A DNA stretch of 64,000 bases from NCBI GenBank assembly GCA_002690875.1, contig NZGH01000042.1, positions 1 to 64,000 of the forward strand, written 5' to 3'. This stretch comes from Rickettsiales bacterium (GTDB taxonomy: Bacteria > Pseudomonadota > Alphaproteobacteria > TMED127). The position numbers and the translations under genes were made by a program. The notes under the pieces are model-generated. The model ran no database searches, was not told the DNA's origin, and worked only from the letters and a program-made list of their open reading frames with translations. Position 1 is the stretch's first letter, and the number at the start of each line of letters is the position of its first letter. Positions 1 to 8,255 of the stretch are shown here, piece after piece.

Positions 1-36
1 TAATCATTCTATTATAAATAAAAACAACTAAATGAA

Positions 37-2712
37 TTAAATTGTACCAAACACTATTTCGGAGCCAGTAAGTGTATCGTTGTCAAAATTTGGTAGTGTT
101 GCCACAAGGGTAAGTTCGTTGTCGGATATTCCATAACCTTCAGATAGATCGTCCCACAACCATATTGCACTGTTTGTCCCATCTCCTACCATAAGAAAAA
201 CTTCACTGCCTGTTCCACTTGTAGAATCGGTATATTTTATTGAAGAGACAATATCTGATTTAAATGACTTTGTATTATAGTTATTAGTATTTTCTGTAAA
301 ATTAAATAGGTAGGGTAACTTATTATCACCACCTACAGACGTAGTTGAGCTTGTTCCTAATCCGGTAGAACTACTTGTTGGTGAAATACTCAGATTAAGT
401 ACAAAATCACCTCTCGTACTTGAATTGTTATTACGCGGTGCATCTTCAACTAAAAGATAAAATGACTCTGTCGTACTAGTGGTGTAAGTAAAATATGAAT
501 CCTCTGTTCCAGAACTACCAGCACCTCCTAAGGAAATAGCAGAATCATCATTTTCAGCTACAACAGAAGATAAAGCTTGATTCCACATTGTTACATAAGA
601 ATTAAAATCTATACTGTAAGAATCACCATAGTCTATATCAACAGTCAGCGTCTCACCAGCTTGAAGGTCTACCTTGAAAATATCAATGCCGTTATTTATG
701 TATCCACCTTGTATTTTTACCCATGGAATACTGTCGTCACCAACATCGGAATTTGTGGCTATTTTAAATCTTGATCTTGCAATTACTTGAGCAGAACCAA
801 AAGTACCATTTGGTTCTGTTTCATTGACTGTTTGTGCGGTAGTTGATGGTTTTGAGTCCCATGAAAGAGAGGATGTCGAAGCAGTACTGGTATATTCATA
901 AAAGTCTGACCTTGTTACAGAGTGAGTTGAGACTGGTTCATCAAAAGTAAAATTAATTGTAAGTGTTTGAGACAAAGAATAATCAGAAATTATTCTTCCA
1001 AAGTCACTAGCTCCATTAATATAGAAAGAGTTAATTTCAGTGGTTTCTGGTTCCTCTTCTATATTTACATTGTATAGACTTGGATCATCAAAGAAAAAAG
1101 ACTCTTGAAATACTTCAACTTCAGTTTGCGAATATATATCACCCAACCCTGCTCCAATAGGGGAAACTAATAAATCTATGGTACCTGCTCCTAAAGGTCC
1201 TCCCAAAATACCTGCTGATCCAGCTGGACCACTTATTATATCTGCTGGACCCATTGATACTGGCGTCATTCCTGTATATGAGCCAGGTGCACTTGCTATT
1301 ATGGCATTAATAGGAGCTAATATTGGATTAGCGTTTCCAGACATTGGGTTTGATAAAGAATTAGGATTATTTGGATTAGATTCAATTGAATTAGCCTGCT
1401 CAGGGCCCTCTAACCCTGCGACTTCAGCTGCTTCAGCCATAGCTTGCTCTGGACTTGAACCTGCTGCAAGTGCGGTATCAAAAGCTTCTGCTGCTGCAAC
1501 TTGTTCCTCTGATGTTCCTGGCTCCTCAGCAGCGGACGATGTTTCACCCTCTGGAGGACCACTTGCAGCTTCATCACTTGCTAATGAGTCTCCATCAGAT
1601 TCTGAAATTGCTCCCTCTTCTCCCTCAGGTGGACCCTCTTCTCCTTCTCCTTCAAGTTGACCTTCTTCACCCTCACCTTCGCCGTCCTCAGAGCCTTCTT
1701 CTGCAACTTGTTCCTCATTAACTTCCTCCTCAACTTCTTCTTCTGAAGCCTCTTCTTCTTGAGCCTCCTCTTCTTGTGTTTCTTCCTGAGGAGGAGGAGC
1801 AGTTTGTGGTTGTGGCGCTACCGCAGGAGTTGGTGGTAATACGTTAAGCGCAGTACCATAATTAGCTTGAATCTGGGCTGCTGACAGAATTATTGGTGCT
1901 GGAGGTGCTGTGGTAAAACTTGAAACGCTTGTTGTAGCCCCTACCTGGGATAAAACCTGTGTTCCTCCATCATTACTTACTGAAATTTGCCCAACTCCTC
2001 CATCTGCGTCTTGAAGTAACGTGAAACTGTTCTCATTTCCCTCTACAGCTGCCTTACCAGCAACAGTTGTTCCTCTAATACCCATTGTGACAACTGGAGT
2101 TTCAAGCGTCATAGCATCAGGTCCAGTTTTAGCTATTTCACCACTTATAAAACTAAATGCTCCTTCAACCATATTAACCACCATACTGCCTGTTGCGGTT
2201 GCTGCATCAAAAACCAACTCATCCAAAATCATCTTTCCTCCGTCAGAGAGAGAAAATGTTGTTTTATCTAAAAAAACTAAACCTACAGCTCCAGAGCCTT
2301 CAGTCTCAATAGTATCTCCTTGAAAAACAGGGTCTCCAACATTTAAGTTTGTTATTGTACCGTCTAATCTTGTTGCTTTAACGGTTCCAGAGACTGTTGA
2401 AACCTCACCGATAGAAAGGACAGTAACATCAGTAGATTGAGCGTATTGCCCTTTTGCTAACGGACCTGCTAGATAATTCACAGCACTTCCTTTAAGTTGA
2501 AGTCCATTATCAGTATATAGATTTGGTAATTCAAAATTAATAAAATAGTCAATGAGCGTCAGCTGATCACCATCTGGAGATGTTGCTATTAAATCAGTAT
2601 TGTTTCTAGAGAAATCAGATTTTAATAACCAAGAAGGAAGATTATTAACTGCTGTTGAGTTTCCAGCATAAATTGATTCTGATAAACTATTAACAAATTT
2701 GTTGTTATACAT
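37..2712 (-). CDS. FecR-domain protein with C-terminal PPC domain, probable secreted surface protein
   Basis: Large acidic protein of 891 residues from the ATG at 2710-2712. The frame is open back to a TTG at 2770-2772, but that TTG is part of a TTGACA -35-like box, so the ATG is preferred. In order: a short N-terminal domain (about 25-95), a FecR domain (about 98-225, with the [10 protein letters not shown] motif), a Pro/Glu-rich linker (about 300-370), an FFDDPSLY motif near 540, and a bacterial pre-peptidase C-terminal (PPC) domain at about 630-780 beginning with NETEPN. There is no Sec signal peptide. The C-terminal 60 residues resemble tails of type I secreted proteins, and a TolC gene lies two genes upstream. 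The N-terminal half is a close paralogue of the next gene. No FecI sigma factor or FecA receptor is nearby, so a classical iron-signalling role is unlikely. The FecR and PPC calls are firm; export route and surface location are inferred. Confidence 0.8.
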   Translation of the reverse strand: MYNNKFVNSLSESIYAGNSTAVNNLPSWLLKSDFSRNNTDLIATSPDGDQLTLIDYFINFELPNLYTDNGLQLKGSAVNYLAGPLAKGQYAQSTDVTVLSIGEVSTVSGTVKATRLDGTITNLNVGDPVFQGDTIETEGSGAVGLVFLDKTTFSLSDGGKMILDELVFDAATATGSMVVNMVEGAFSFISGEIAKTGPDAMTLETPVVTMGIRGTTVAGKAAVEGNENSFTLLQDADGGVGQISVSNDGGTQVLSQVGATTSVSSFTTAPPAPIILSAAQIQANYGTALNVLPPTPAVAPQPQTAPPPQEETQEEEAQEEEASEEEVEEEVNEEQVAEEGSEDGEGEGEEGQLEGEGEEGPPEGEEGAISESDGDSLASDEAASGPPEGETSSAAEEPGTSEEQVAAAEAFDTALAAGSSPEQAMAEAAEVAGLEGPEQANSIESNPNNPNSLSNPMSGNANPILAPINAIIASAPGSYTGMTPVSMGPADIISGPAGSAGILGGPLGAGTIDLLVSPIGAGLGDIYSQTEVEVFQESFFFDDPSLYNVNIEEEPETTEINSFYINGASDFGRIISDYSLSQTLTINFTFDEPVSTHSVTRSDFYEYTSTASTSSLSWDSKPSTTAQTVNETEPNGTFGSAQVIARSRFKIATNSDVGDDSIPWVKIQGGYINNGIDIFKVDLQAGETLTVDIDYGDSYSIDFNSYVTMWNQALSSVVAENDDSAISLGGAGSSGTEDSYFTYTTSTTESFYLLVEDAPRNNNSSTRGDFVLNLSISPTSSSTGLGTSSTTSVGGDNKLPYLFNFTENTNNYNTKSFKSDIVSSIKYTDSTSGTGSEVFLMVGDGTNSAIWLWDDLSEGYGISDNELTLVATLPNFDNDTLTGSEIVFGTI

Positions 2713-2730
2713 ACTGCAAAAGACTATTTT

Positions 2731-2772
2731 TTTTCCACAGTCTAATAAACTGTGGATATGTTGGAATGTCAA
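2731..2772 (-). promoter_or_regulatory. Candidate promoter with overlapping inverted repeat upstream of the FecR-PPC gene
   Basis: On the minus strand a perfect TTGACA (2767-2772) is followed after 17 bases by a weak -10-like TTTATT (2744-2749). Overlapping this is a perfect inverted repeat, CCACAGT-N7-ACTGTGG (2735-2755), 23-43 bases upstream of the ATG. Each arm extends into a DnaA-box-like nonamer (TTTTCCACA on the plus strand, ATATCCACA on the minus strand). A related element lies upstream of tolC. Binding protein unknown; the promoter call is inference from pattern and position. Confidence 0.4.
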
Positions 2773-2879
2773 GATTTTACTTAACTAATTTCAATCTAAA
2801 ATTTTCTAAAATGTTATTTCTGCAGATACTTTTTAAGTCAATACAGACTTTATTATACAATTTTTTTTGTAGAATGCAA

Positions 2880-5800
2880 CTATGCTGAAAATCCAGAAAT
2901 TGTCTGAAATGCAAATGATGTAGAAGTTATTGTATTAATACTTGTGCTACTTCCTAATTCCGCGATCTGTGCTAACTCATCAGTATCAAAATTTCCGTCA
3001 CTAGCAATATTTCCGGAACCATGTTGAGAAGGATCAATATTTTGGCCATCAGTCCACACATAAACGTCGACACCTCCTCCTGAACCTTCTGGCGTTAGTA
3101 CAAATGCTGTTTCACCACCTATCGCAGTACCCCCATTCGATAAAGAAAAGCTTGATGCTCTATTTGCTAAATCAGCAGACGAGGTTACACCATAAAAAGT
3201 AGAATTAGAAAAAATAAATATATTTGGAACCGACCCTCCTCCTGTACTTGTTATATCAAAAGTCGCACCTTGAGCAGTAGCATCAGTATATAATCCAGAC
3301 CTTGAATAGGCTGATGTTGGGTTGTGAGCAAAAAGTAAAGTATCTTGACCAACTGTAAAGTCAGTAATTTTGTCTTTACCCTCTAACAAATCTGTGTAAT
3401 AGAACTGATCATTTCCTCCCATACCTGAAAGAGTATCATTTCCTAAAGCTCCCCATAAAACGTCGTTAAAGGCACTACCTTTTAATATATCATTGCCGCT
3501 ATAACCATACAAAGACCAAGATTGAGAATCTGCAGATTTATCTACATTATCAACATTATTTGTTCCAGTAAAAGTTTGTCCAGTGCTTTGCATTGCTTCA
3601 GCTGAAACACCTCCAGCCTCTATTTCCTCATAGTAGTGATCATATAGAGATGGATCATCAAAAAAATAAGTTTCCACGGGAGCCATTGCATAAGGATCAG
3701 AACCAAAGTCCATTGGACCACCCATGGGTCCACCAAAAGGATTAGGTCCAAAGGCGCCGGGACCATAATCTCCAGGTCCGCCAGGAAAACCAGGAACAAC
3801 GGGTCCGCCAGGATAAGTAGGCATAGGCATCCCAGGGGCACCAGGTCCATCAGGAAAACCAGGAACACCGGGTCCGCCAGGAAAACCAGGAACACCGGGT
3901 CCACCAGGAAAAGCAGGTCCACCAGGTCCACCAGGAAAAGCAGGTCCACCGGGACCGCCAGGAAAAGTAGGTCCGATTCCAGGTCCACTAGGTGCACCAG
4001 GATAAGCAGGTCCACCAGGAATAACAGGAATAAAAGGTGCACCAGGTCCACCAGGTCCACCAGGAAAAGCAGGTCCACCAGGAATATTATCAGGTCCACC
4101 AGGAATACCAGGTCCACCAGGAATACCACCAGGTCCACCAATTCCAATCGGTCCGTCAGGACCACCAATTCCAATCGATCCACCGGGACCAAATGGATCA
4201 TCTAATCCTCCAGGTCCACCAATTCCAATCGGTCCACCGGGACCAAATGGATCATCTAATCCTCCAGGTCCACCAGGACCAAATGGATCATCTAATCCTC
4301 CAGGGCCACCAATTCCAATCGGTCCACCGGGACCAAATGGATCATCTAACCCTCCAGGGCCATCAATTCCAATCGGTCCACCGGGACCAAATGGATCATC
4401 TAATCCCCCAGGACCACCAGGTCCACCGGGACCAAATGGATCATCTAATCCTCCAGGTCCACCAGGTGCAAAATCTCCAGGTCCACCAGGACCACCAGGT
4501 CCAAAGCCTCCAGGAGGTACAGGTAAACCAGCAGCTTCTGCAGCTGCTGCCATAGCTTGCTCTGGACTTAATCCATCGGCTAGTGCTGTTTCAAAAGCTT
4601 CCCTTGCAACCTCTTCTTGCTCGGGTGAAGGTCCTCCAGGACCACCCAAATCTCCGGGTCCGCCTGGACCACCAGGACCAAAATCTCCAGGGCCACCAGG
4701 ACCAGCTTCTCCAGGTGGTAATGGTTCCCCATCCGGTCCAAGAGGTGGGCCACCTTCACCAGGTGGTAACGGTTCTCCATCCGGTCCAATAGGAGGACCG
4801 CCTTCTCCAGGTGGCAATGGTTCTCCATCTGGGCCTGCGGGAGGACCACCTTCTCCAGGTGGTAATGGCTCTCCATCTGGTCCAACAGGGGGTCCTTCTT
4901 CACCTTCAGGAGGACCACCTTCTTCTCCTTCAGGGGGACCCTCACCCTCAGCAAGAGGTTCTCCATCTGGTCCAACTGGTGGACCTTCTTCTCCTTCAGG
5001 GGGGCCCTCTTCTCCCTCTCCCTCAGGGGGACCCTCTTCTCCTTCACCTTCTTCTTCTGCAGGACCTTCCTCAGTTACTTGTTCTTCACCAGCTTCTTCT
5101 TCACCTTCCTCTTCAGCAGCTTCTTCCTCCTGGACCTGTTCTTCCGGAGCTTGTTCTTGCGGAGGTGGCGCAGCTTGTGGCTGTGGGGCTACCGCTGGAG
5201 TTGGTGGTAATACATTAAGTGCAGTTCCATAATCAGCTTGAATCTGTGCTGCAGATAAAATTATTGGTGGTGGTGGTGGTGCAGTAAAGCTAGAAATACT
5301 TGTTGTTGCACCAATTTGAGCTAAAACTTGTGTTCCTCCATCGTTACTTACTGAAATTTGTCCCACTCCTCCATCTGCATCTTGAAGTAATGTGAAACTG
5401 TTCTCATTTCCCTCTACAGCTGCCTTACCAGCAACAGTTGTTCCTCTGATACCAATCACTGCTACGGGTGTTTTAACTTCCATTGCATCAGGCCCAGTTT
5501 TAGCTATTTCACCACTGACAAAACTAAAAGCTCCCTCAAGCATATCAACGGCCATACTACCCGTTCCTGTTGCTGCATCGTAAACTAACTCATCTAAAAC
5601 CATCTTTCCTCCATCAGATAGAGAAAGTGTTGTTTTATCTAAAAAAACTAAACCCACTGCTCCAGAACCTTCAGTTTCAATAGTATCTCCTTGGAAGACT
5701 GGGTCTCCTGCATTTAGGTTAGTAGTCGTACCATCTAATCTTGTTGCTTTTGCCGTTCCAGAAATAGTGGAAACCTCGCCAATAGAAAGAACGTTTGCAT

Positions 5801-6119
5801 CGGCTGCTTGAACATATTGACCTTTAGCTAAAGGACCAGCCAATGTCTTTATAAGAGATCCATTAAGTAGTAAACCATTTTCAGTTAATAATGACGGTAA
5901 TTCAAAATTAGCAAAATAGTCAATAAGTATGACCTGATCACCACTATCAGAAGTTGCAATTAAATCACTGTTATTTCTCGAAAAATCAGATTTTAATAAC
6001 CACGAGGGTAGGTTTTCTAACTTAAGTGAATTTCCCGAATAAAGATGAAGTGTCTTGGGTTGACTATGTGTTAATGAGTCATCGTTTAATTTATCAGTAA
6101 AGTTAATTTCTTTTAACAT
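2880..6119 (-). CDS. FecR-domain protein with collagen-like and RTX repeats, probable type I secretion substrate
   Basis: 1079 residues from the ATG at 6117-6119; a TTG one codon earlier is less likely. In order: the N-terminal domain shared with the neighbouring paralogue, a FecR domain (about 105-235), a Pro/Glu-rich linker (about 315-365), four copies of a 16-residue [19 protein letters not shown] repeat (about 406-470), and a long collagen-like Gly-X-Pro region (about 530-800) with recurring [11 protein letters not shown] units. Then come an FFDDPSLY motif and RTX nonapeptides (about 855-925, [24 protein letters not shown]) that run into [15 protein letters not shown], the usual lead-in to a type I secretion tail. 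There is no Sec signal peptide. It starts 11 bases after the tolC stop, so the two are probably co-transcribed and TolC is the likely exit pore. The ABC transporter and membrane-fusion partners are not in the window. RTX and FecR calls are firm; formation of a true collagen triple helix is uncertain because glycine is often replaced by alanine or aspartate. Confidence 0.85.
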   Translation of the reverse strand: MLKEINFTDKLNDDSLTHSQPKTLHLYSGNSLKLENLPSWLLKSDFSRNNSDLIATSDSGDQVILIDYFANFELPSLLTENGLLLNGSLIKTLAGPLAKGQYVQAADANVLSIGEVSTISGTAKATRLDGTTTNLNAGDPVFQGDTIETEGSGAVGLVFLDKTTLSLSDGGKMVLDELVYDAATGTGSMAVDMLEGAFSFVSGEIAKTGPDAMEVKTPVAVIGIRGTTVAGKAAVEGNENSFTLLQDADGGVGQISVSNDGGTQVLAQIGATTSISSFTAPPPPPIILSAAQIQADYGTALNVLPPTPAVAPQPQAAPPPQEQAPEEQVQEEEAAEEEGEEEAGEEQVTEEGPAEEEGEGEEGPPEGEGEEGPPEGEEGPPVGPDGEPLAEGEGPPEGEEGGPPEGEEGPPVGPDGEPLPPGEGGPPAGPDGEPLPPGEGGPPIGPDGEPLPPGEGGPPLGPDGEPLPPGEAGPGGPGDFGPGGPGGPGDLGGPGGPSPEQEEVAREAFETALADGLSPEQAMAAAAEAAGLPVPPGGFGPGGPGGPGDFAPGGPGGLDDPFGPGGPGGPGGLDDPFGPGGPIGIDGPGGLDDPFGPGGPIGIGGPGGLDDPFGPGGPGGLDDPFGPGGPIGIGGPGGLDDPFGPGGSIGIGGPDGPIGIGGPGGIPGGPGIPGGPDNIPGGPAFPGGPGGPGAPFIPVIPGGPAYPGAPSGPGIGPTFPGGPGGPAFPGGPGGPAFPGGPGVPGFPGGPGVPGFPDGPGAPGMPMPTYPGGPVVPGFPGGPGDYGPGAFGPNPFGGPMGGPMDFGSDPYAMAPVETYFFDDPSLYDHYYEEIEAGGVSAEAMQSTGQTFTGTNNVDNVDKSADSQSWSLYGYSGNDILKGSAFNDVLWGALGNDTLSGMGGNDQFYYTDLLEGKDKITDFTVGQDTLLFAHNPTSAYSRSGLYTDATAQGATFDITSTGGGSVPNIFIFSNSTFYGVTSSADLANRASSFSLSNGGTAIGGETAFVLTPEGSGGGVDVYVWTDGQNIDPSQHGSGNIASDGNFDTDELAQIAELGSSTSINTITSTSFAFQTISGFSA
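4140..4480 (-). repeat. Tandem repeats encoding [11 protein letters not shown] collagen-like units
   Basis: Six copies of the motif aaatggatcatctaa (plus-strand positions about 4191, 4245, 4281, 4335, 4389, 4434) encode LDDPFGPGG. The spacings are 54, 36, 54, 54 and 45 bases, all multiples of 9, that is whole Gly-X-Y triplets. The flanking Gly-X-Pro repeats continue to about 3720 on one side and 4530 on the other. Confidence 0.9.
4711..4902 (-). repeat. 48-bp tandem repeats encoding [15 protein letters not shown] units
   Basis: Copies begin at plus-strand positions 4711, 4759, 4807 and 4855, exactly 48 bases apart, encoding a 16-residue proline- and glycine-rich unit inside the FecR/RTX gene. 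Degenerate copies continue to about 4990. Confidence 0.9.
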
Positions 6120-6130
6120 CAAATATAAAG

Positions 6131-7465
6131 TTAGTTTTCAACATTTTTTGGTTTCATTAACTGTACGGTATCTAAAGTAAGTCCTCCCATTAAACTCAAT
6201 AAAGTGTAACTATTTATTAAAACCTCAATTTTTGCTGCTATGGCATCAGCCTGTGCATTTATGAATGCTGTTTCACCATTTAGAACGTCTAAGAGTGTTC
6301 GGTTACCTGCTTGTCTTTCTGTCCTAGCAAGCTCTAAAAATTCATTTGAAATTCTAGCTTGATTTGTAAGAAACTGTGCATTTTTTTGAGCAGTTAATAA
6401 GCCGTCCCAAGTAGTTCTTAGCATTTGTTTAATCATTGATTCTTGATCCCTTATCCTAGTAGACGTTGCTAAATACGATTCAACTGCAGCGTCCTTACCA
6501 GCGTACTGAGATAAGCTTAAATTAAGTGGATAAGAAAAATCAACCTTGGCAGAACTTTCTCTTTTAAACCCCACTATACCCCCAAAATCTTGTTTCTCTG
6601 AGTGACTGATTATACCTTTTATAGTAGGAAACAATGTTGCTTTTGCAGTATTAATTCCTTCCTTACTTATCTCCTCAGCAATTCTGGCGGCTACCAATGA
6701 AGGGTTATTTTTTATAGTTAGTTTTTCAGCCTCTTCAAGTGATTTTGGTAAAGAGTCAAATACAGACTGTAAAAGAAGAAGACTATTAAGATTTTTAGGA
6801 AAGCTTTCAAAGACATATTCAAATTCATGTCTTGCTGCAGATAAAACACCTTCAAATTGAATTTGTCTTGCTTGAGCCCCTGCCAACTGAGTTTTGGCTT
6901 GAAGTACATCAGATGTTAATCCACCACCAGCGGAAACAGCTGCGTCCTCTAATTCTGTTTGTTTTTTTATATTTGCAACTGATTGAACGGCATATTTTAC
7001 GCTCTCACGGGATTGAATTACTCTTAAATAGGCAGTTATGGCTCTCAGCAAAATATCATTCTTTATTTGATTTTCCATAGCTCTTGTTTGTTTGAGAGAC
7101 AACTTTGACGTTTTAACCGTTGATCTGGTGAGTCCAAAGTCTGTTATTGTTTGAGTAATCTTAGCTGTCGCATCTCTGGCAGCTAACTGCGTATTGTTAC
7201 CGGCACCATATTTAATAATATTTTCATGACCGTAATTTGCAGTAACATCTAAAGAAGGAAAAAAACCACCTCTTGATTGCTTTAACCTAAATTTAGCTGC
7301 CTCTACATCATTTTTTGTTGCTTTTATCATCTTATGATTTCGCAAAACACTTTTCAGGGCGGAATCTAAATTAAAAAACTCTATTTCGGGTGAAGTATTC
7401 TGGTTATCCTGGCTTTGAGCAGGGTTAAAACTTAGAACAATTATTAGTAATATTAAAAGCTTCAT
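6131..7465 (-). CDS. tolC: TolC family outer-membrane efflux/type I secretion protein
   Basis: 444 residues from the ATG at 7463-7465. The open frame begins with a TTG at 7481-7483, but the ATG places a standard signal peptide (MKLLILLIIVLSFNPAQSQ) at the N terminus. The rest is the duplicated outer-membrane-factor fold: LKSVLRNHKM and AKFRLKQSRGGFFPSLDV at the start of the first half, ITAYLRVIQSRE and ASVSAGG-like turns, then a second half with NPSLVAARI and a TERQAGNRTLLDVLNGE stretch typical of the family. It would form the trimeric channel spanning outer membrane and periplasm. It is followed after 11 bases by the FecR/RTX gene, which fits export of that RTX protein. It could also serve drug efflux, since TolC proteins are shared between systems. 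Confidence 0.9.
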   Translation of the reverse strand: MKLLILLIIVLSFNPAQSQDNQNTSPEIEFFNLDSALKSVLRNHKMIKATKNDVEAAKFRLKQSRGGFFPSLDVTANYGHENIIKYGAGNNTQLAARDATAKITQTITDFGLTRSTVKTSKLSLKQTRAMENQIKNDILLRAITAYLRVIQSRESVKYAVQSVANIKKQTELEDAAVSAGGGLTSDVLQAKTQLAGAQARQIQFEGVLSAARHEFEYVFESFPKNLNSLLLLQSVFDSLPKSLEEAEKLTIKNNPSLVAARIAEEISKEGINTAKATLFPTIKGIISHSEKQDFGGIVGFKRESSAKVDFSYPLNLSLSQYAGKDAAVESYLATSTRIRDQESMIKQMLRTTWDGLLTAQKNAQFLTNQARISNEFLELARTERQAGNRTLLDVLNGETAFINAQADAIAAKIEVLINSYTLLSLMGGLTLDTVQLMKPKNVEN

Positions 7466-7473
7466 AATAAAAG

Positions 7474-7501
7474 TTACCCACAAACTGCATTTTGTGTATA
7501 A
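7474..7501 (-). promoter_or_regulatory. Inverted repeat upstream of tolC, similar to the one before the FecR-PPC gene
   Basis: CACAAA-N6-TTTGTG (7479-7496) lies 14-31 bases upstream of the tolC ATG. Its arms extend to TTACCCACA (plus strand, 7474-7482) and TTATACACA (minus strand, 7493-7501), again DnaA-box-like nonamers facing each other. Spacing between nonamers is 10 bases here and 11 at the 2731-2759 element. Possible shared operator; binding protein unknown. Confidence 0.35.
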
Positions 7502-7532
7502 GTTAACGACAAATTAACATATTTTTTAAACA

Positions 7533-8255
7533 TTAACACGATTTTTTTGACGAATCTAGATATAAAGACTTATTATCTAAAAATTTCAAAAACCCAGAAA
7601 ATAATTGTTTAGATCCTCCTTCAAATCTTAATTCATGTTTCAATCTACCAGCAAATTCAACACCTACATTTAATCCAAACATCAGAGATGCTAAAATATC
7701 AGCATCCAAAATTATTTTTTCGACGTGATCATCAACTTTTTCTGGTTTAATTGGAAAATACGTACTCCTAAATATTTTTTTTATTCTTTGGTTTTTTTTA
7801 AAATTTGGTTTTACTTTAAATAAAATTCTGCTCAATATACTGAAACTTTTTTCCTCTTGATAAAACGATCTATTTTGAACTCTTCTACCTAAATGACCTA
7901 AATCATGGGTTAGAGCGACTATTACCAAAAGCAACCTATCCTCATTATTATTCAACTTCGATAATTTTGCTAAGAGACATGCAATAATAATTACAGATTT
8001 AAAATGATGTGAGTCATGATAGGTATTATAAGTAACATTTTTCAAACATAACGCTGAAAGTTTCTTCAAAACTGGTTTCATTCTTTCAATTTTATGAACA
8101 TTCAAATCGTTTAAACAATTCAGACATAAATTATACAAATCAGGTAATTTGTGATTTGAAAGAATAAATTTTTTTAAAACACTTTTAGATCTTGGCCAAT
8201 TATTAGCGATATACGATATTGAAGGAAAATTTTTTTCAAAAGGATAATTTCTCAT
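7533..8255 (-). CDS. HD-domain protein with cyclic-nucleotide phosphodiesterase signature
   Basis: 240 residues. The metal-binding histidines and aspartates of an HD hydrolase are visible: YHDSHH (H80, H84), HDLGHLG (H117, D118, H121) and a distal DAD (about 184-186). The pattern matches class I 3',5'-cyclic nucleotide phosphodiesterases (YHNxxHAxDV, then HDxxHxG) better than generic HD or HD-GYP proteins. The ATG overlaps the stop of the upstream nucleotide cyclase by 4 bases (ATGA), indicating translational coupling. The likely job is hydrolysis of the cyclic nucleotide made by that cyclase. It is shorter than most characterised class I enzymes and the substrate is inferred from fold and context only. 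Confidence 0.7.
   Translation of the reverse strand: MRNYPFEKNFPSISYIANNWPRSKSVLKKFILSNHKLPDLYNLCLNCLNDLNVHKIERMKPVLKKLSALCLKNVTYNTYHDSHHFKSVIIIACLLAKLSKLNNNEDRLLLVIVALTHDLGHLGRRVQNRSFYQEEKSFSILSRILFKVKPNFKKNQRIKKIFRSTYFPIKPEKVDDHVEKIILDADILASLMFGLNVGVEFAGRLKHELRFEGGSKQLFSGFLKFLDNKSLYLDSSKKSC

Noticed and set aside
1178..1660. Open frame of 160 codons opposite the FecR-PPC gene
   Set aside because: Antisense shadow of the Pro/Glu-rich linker with biased composition and no recognisable motif.
2731..2759. Chromosomal origin of replication based on DnaA-box-like sequences
   Set aside because: Only two imperfect boxes, no AT-rich unwinding cluster distinct from background and no origin-linked genes nearby.
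4140..4902. Regularly spaced short DNA repeats resembling a CRISPR array
   Set aside because: The repeats are in-frame protein repeats with similar, not unique, spacers and no cas genes nearby.
3620..5218. Several long open frames on the opposite strand and in other frames across the FecR/RTX gene
   Set aside because: They are low-complexity Gln/His/Leu readings of the Gly-Pro repeat DNA; the frame with FecR, RTX and a secretion tail explains the region.
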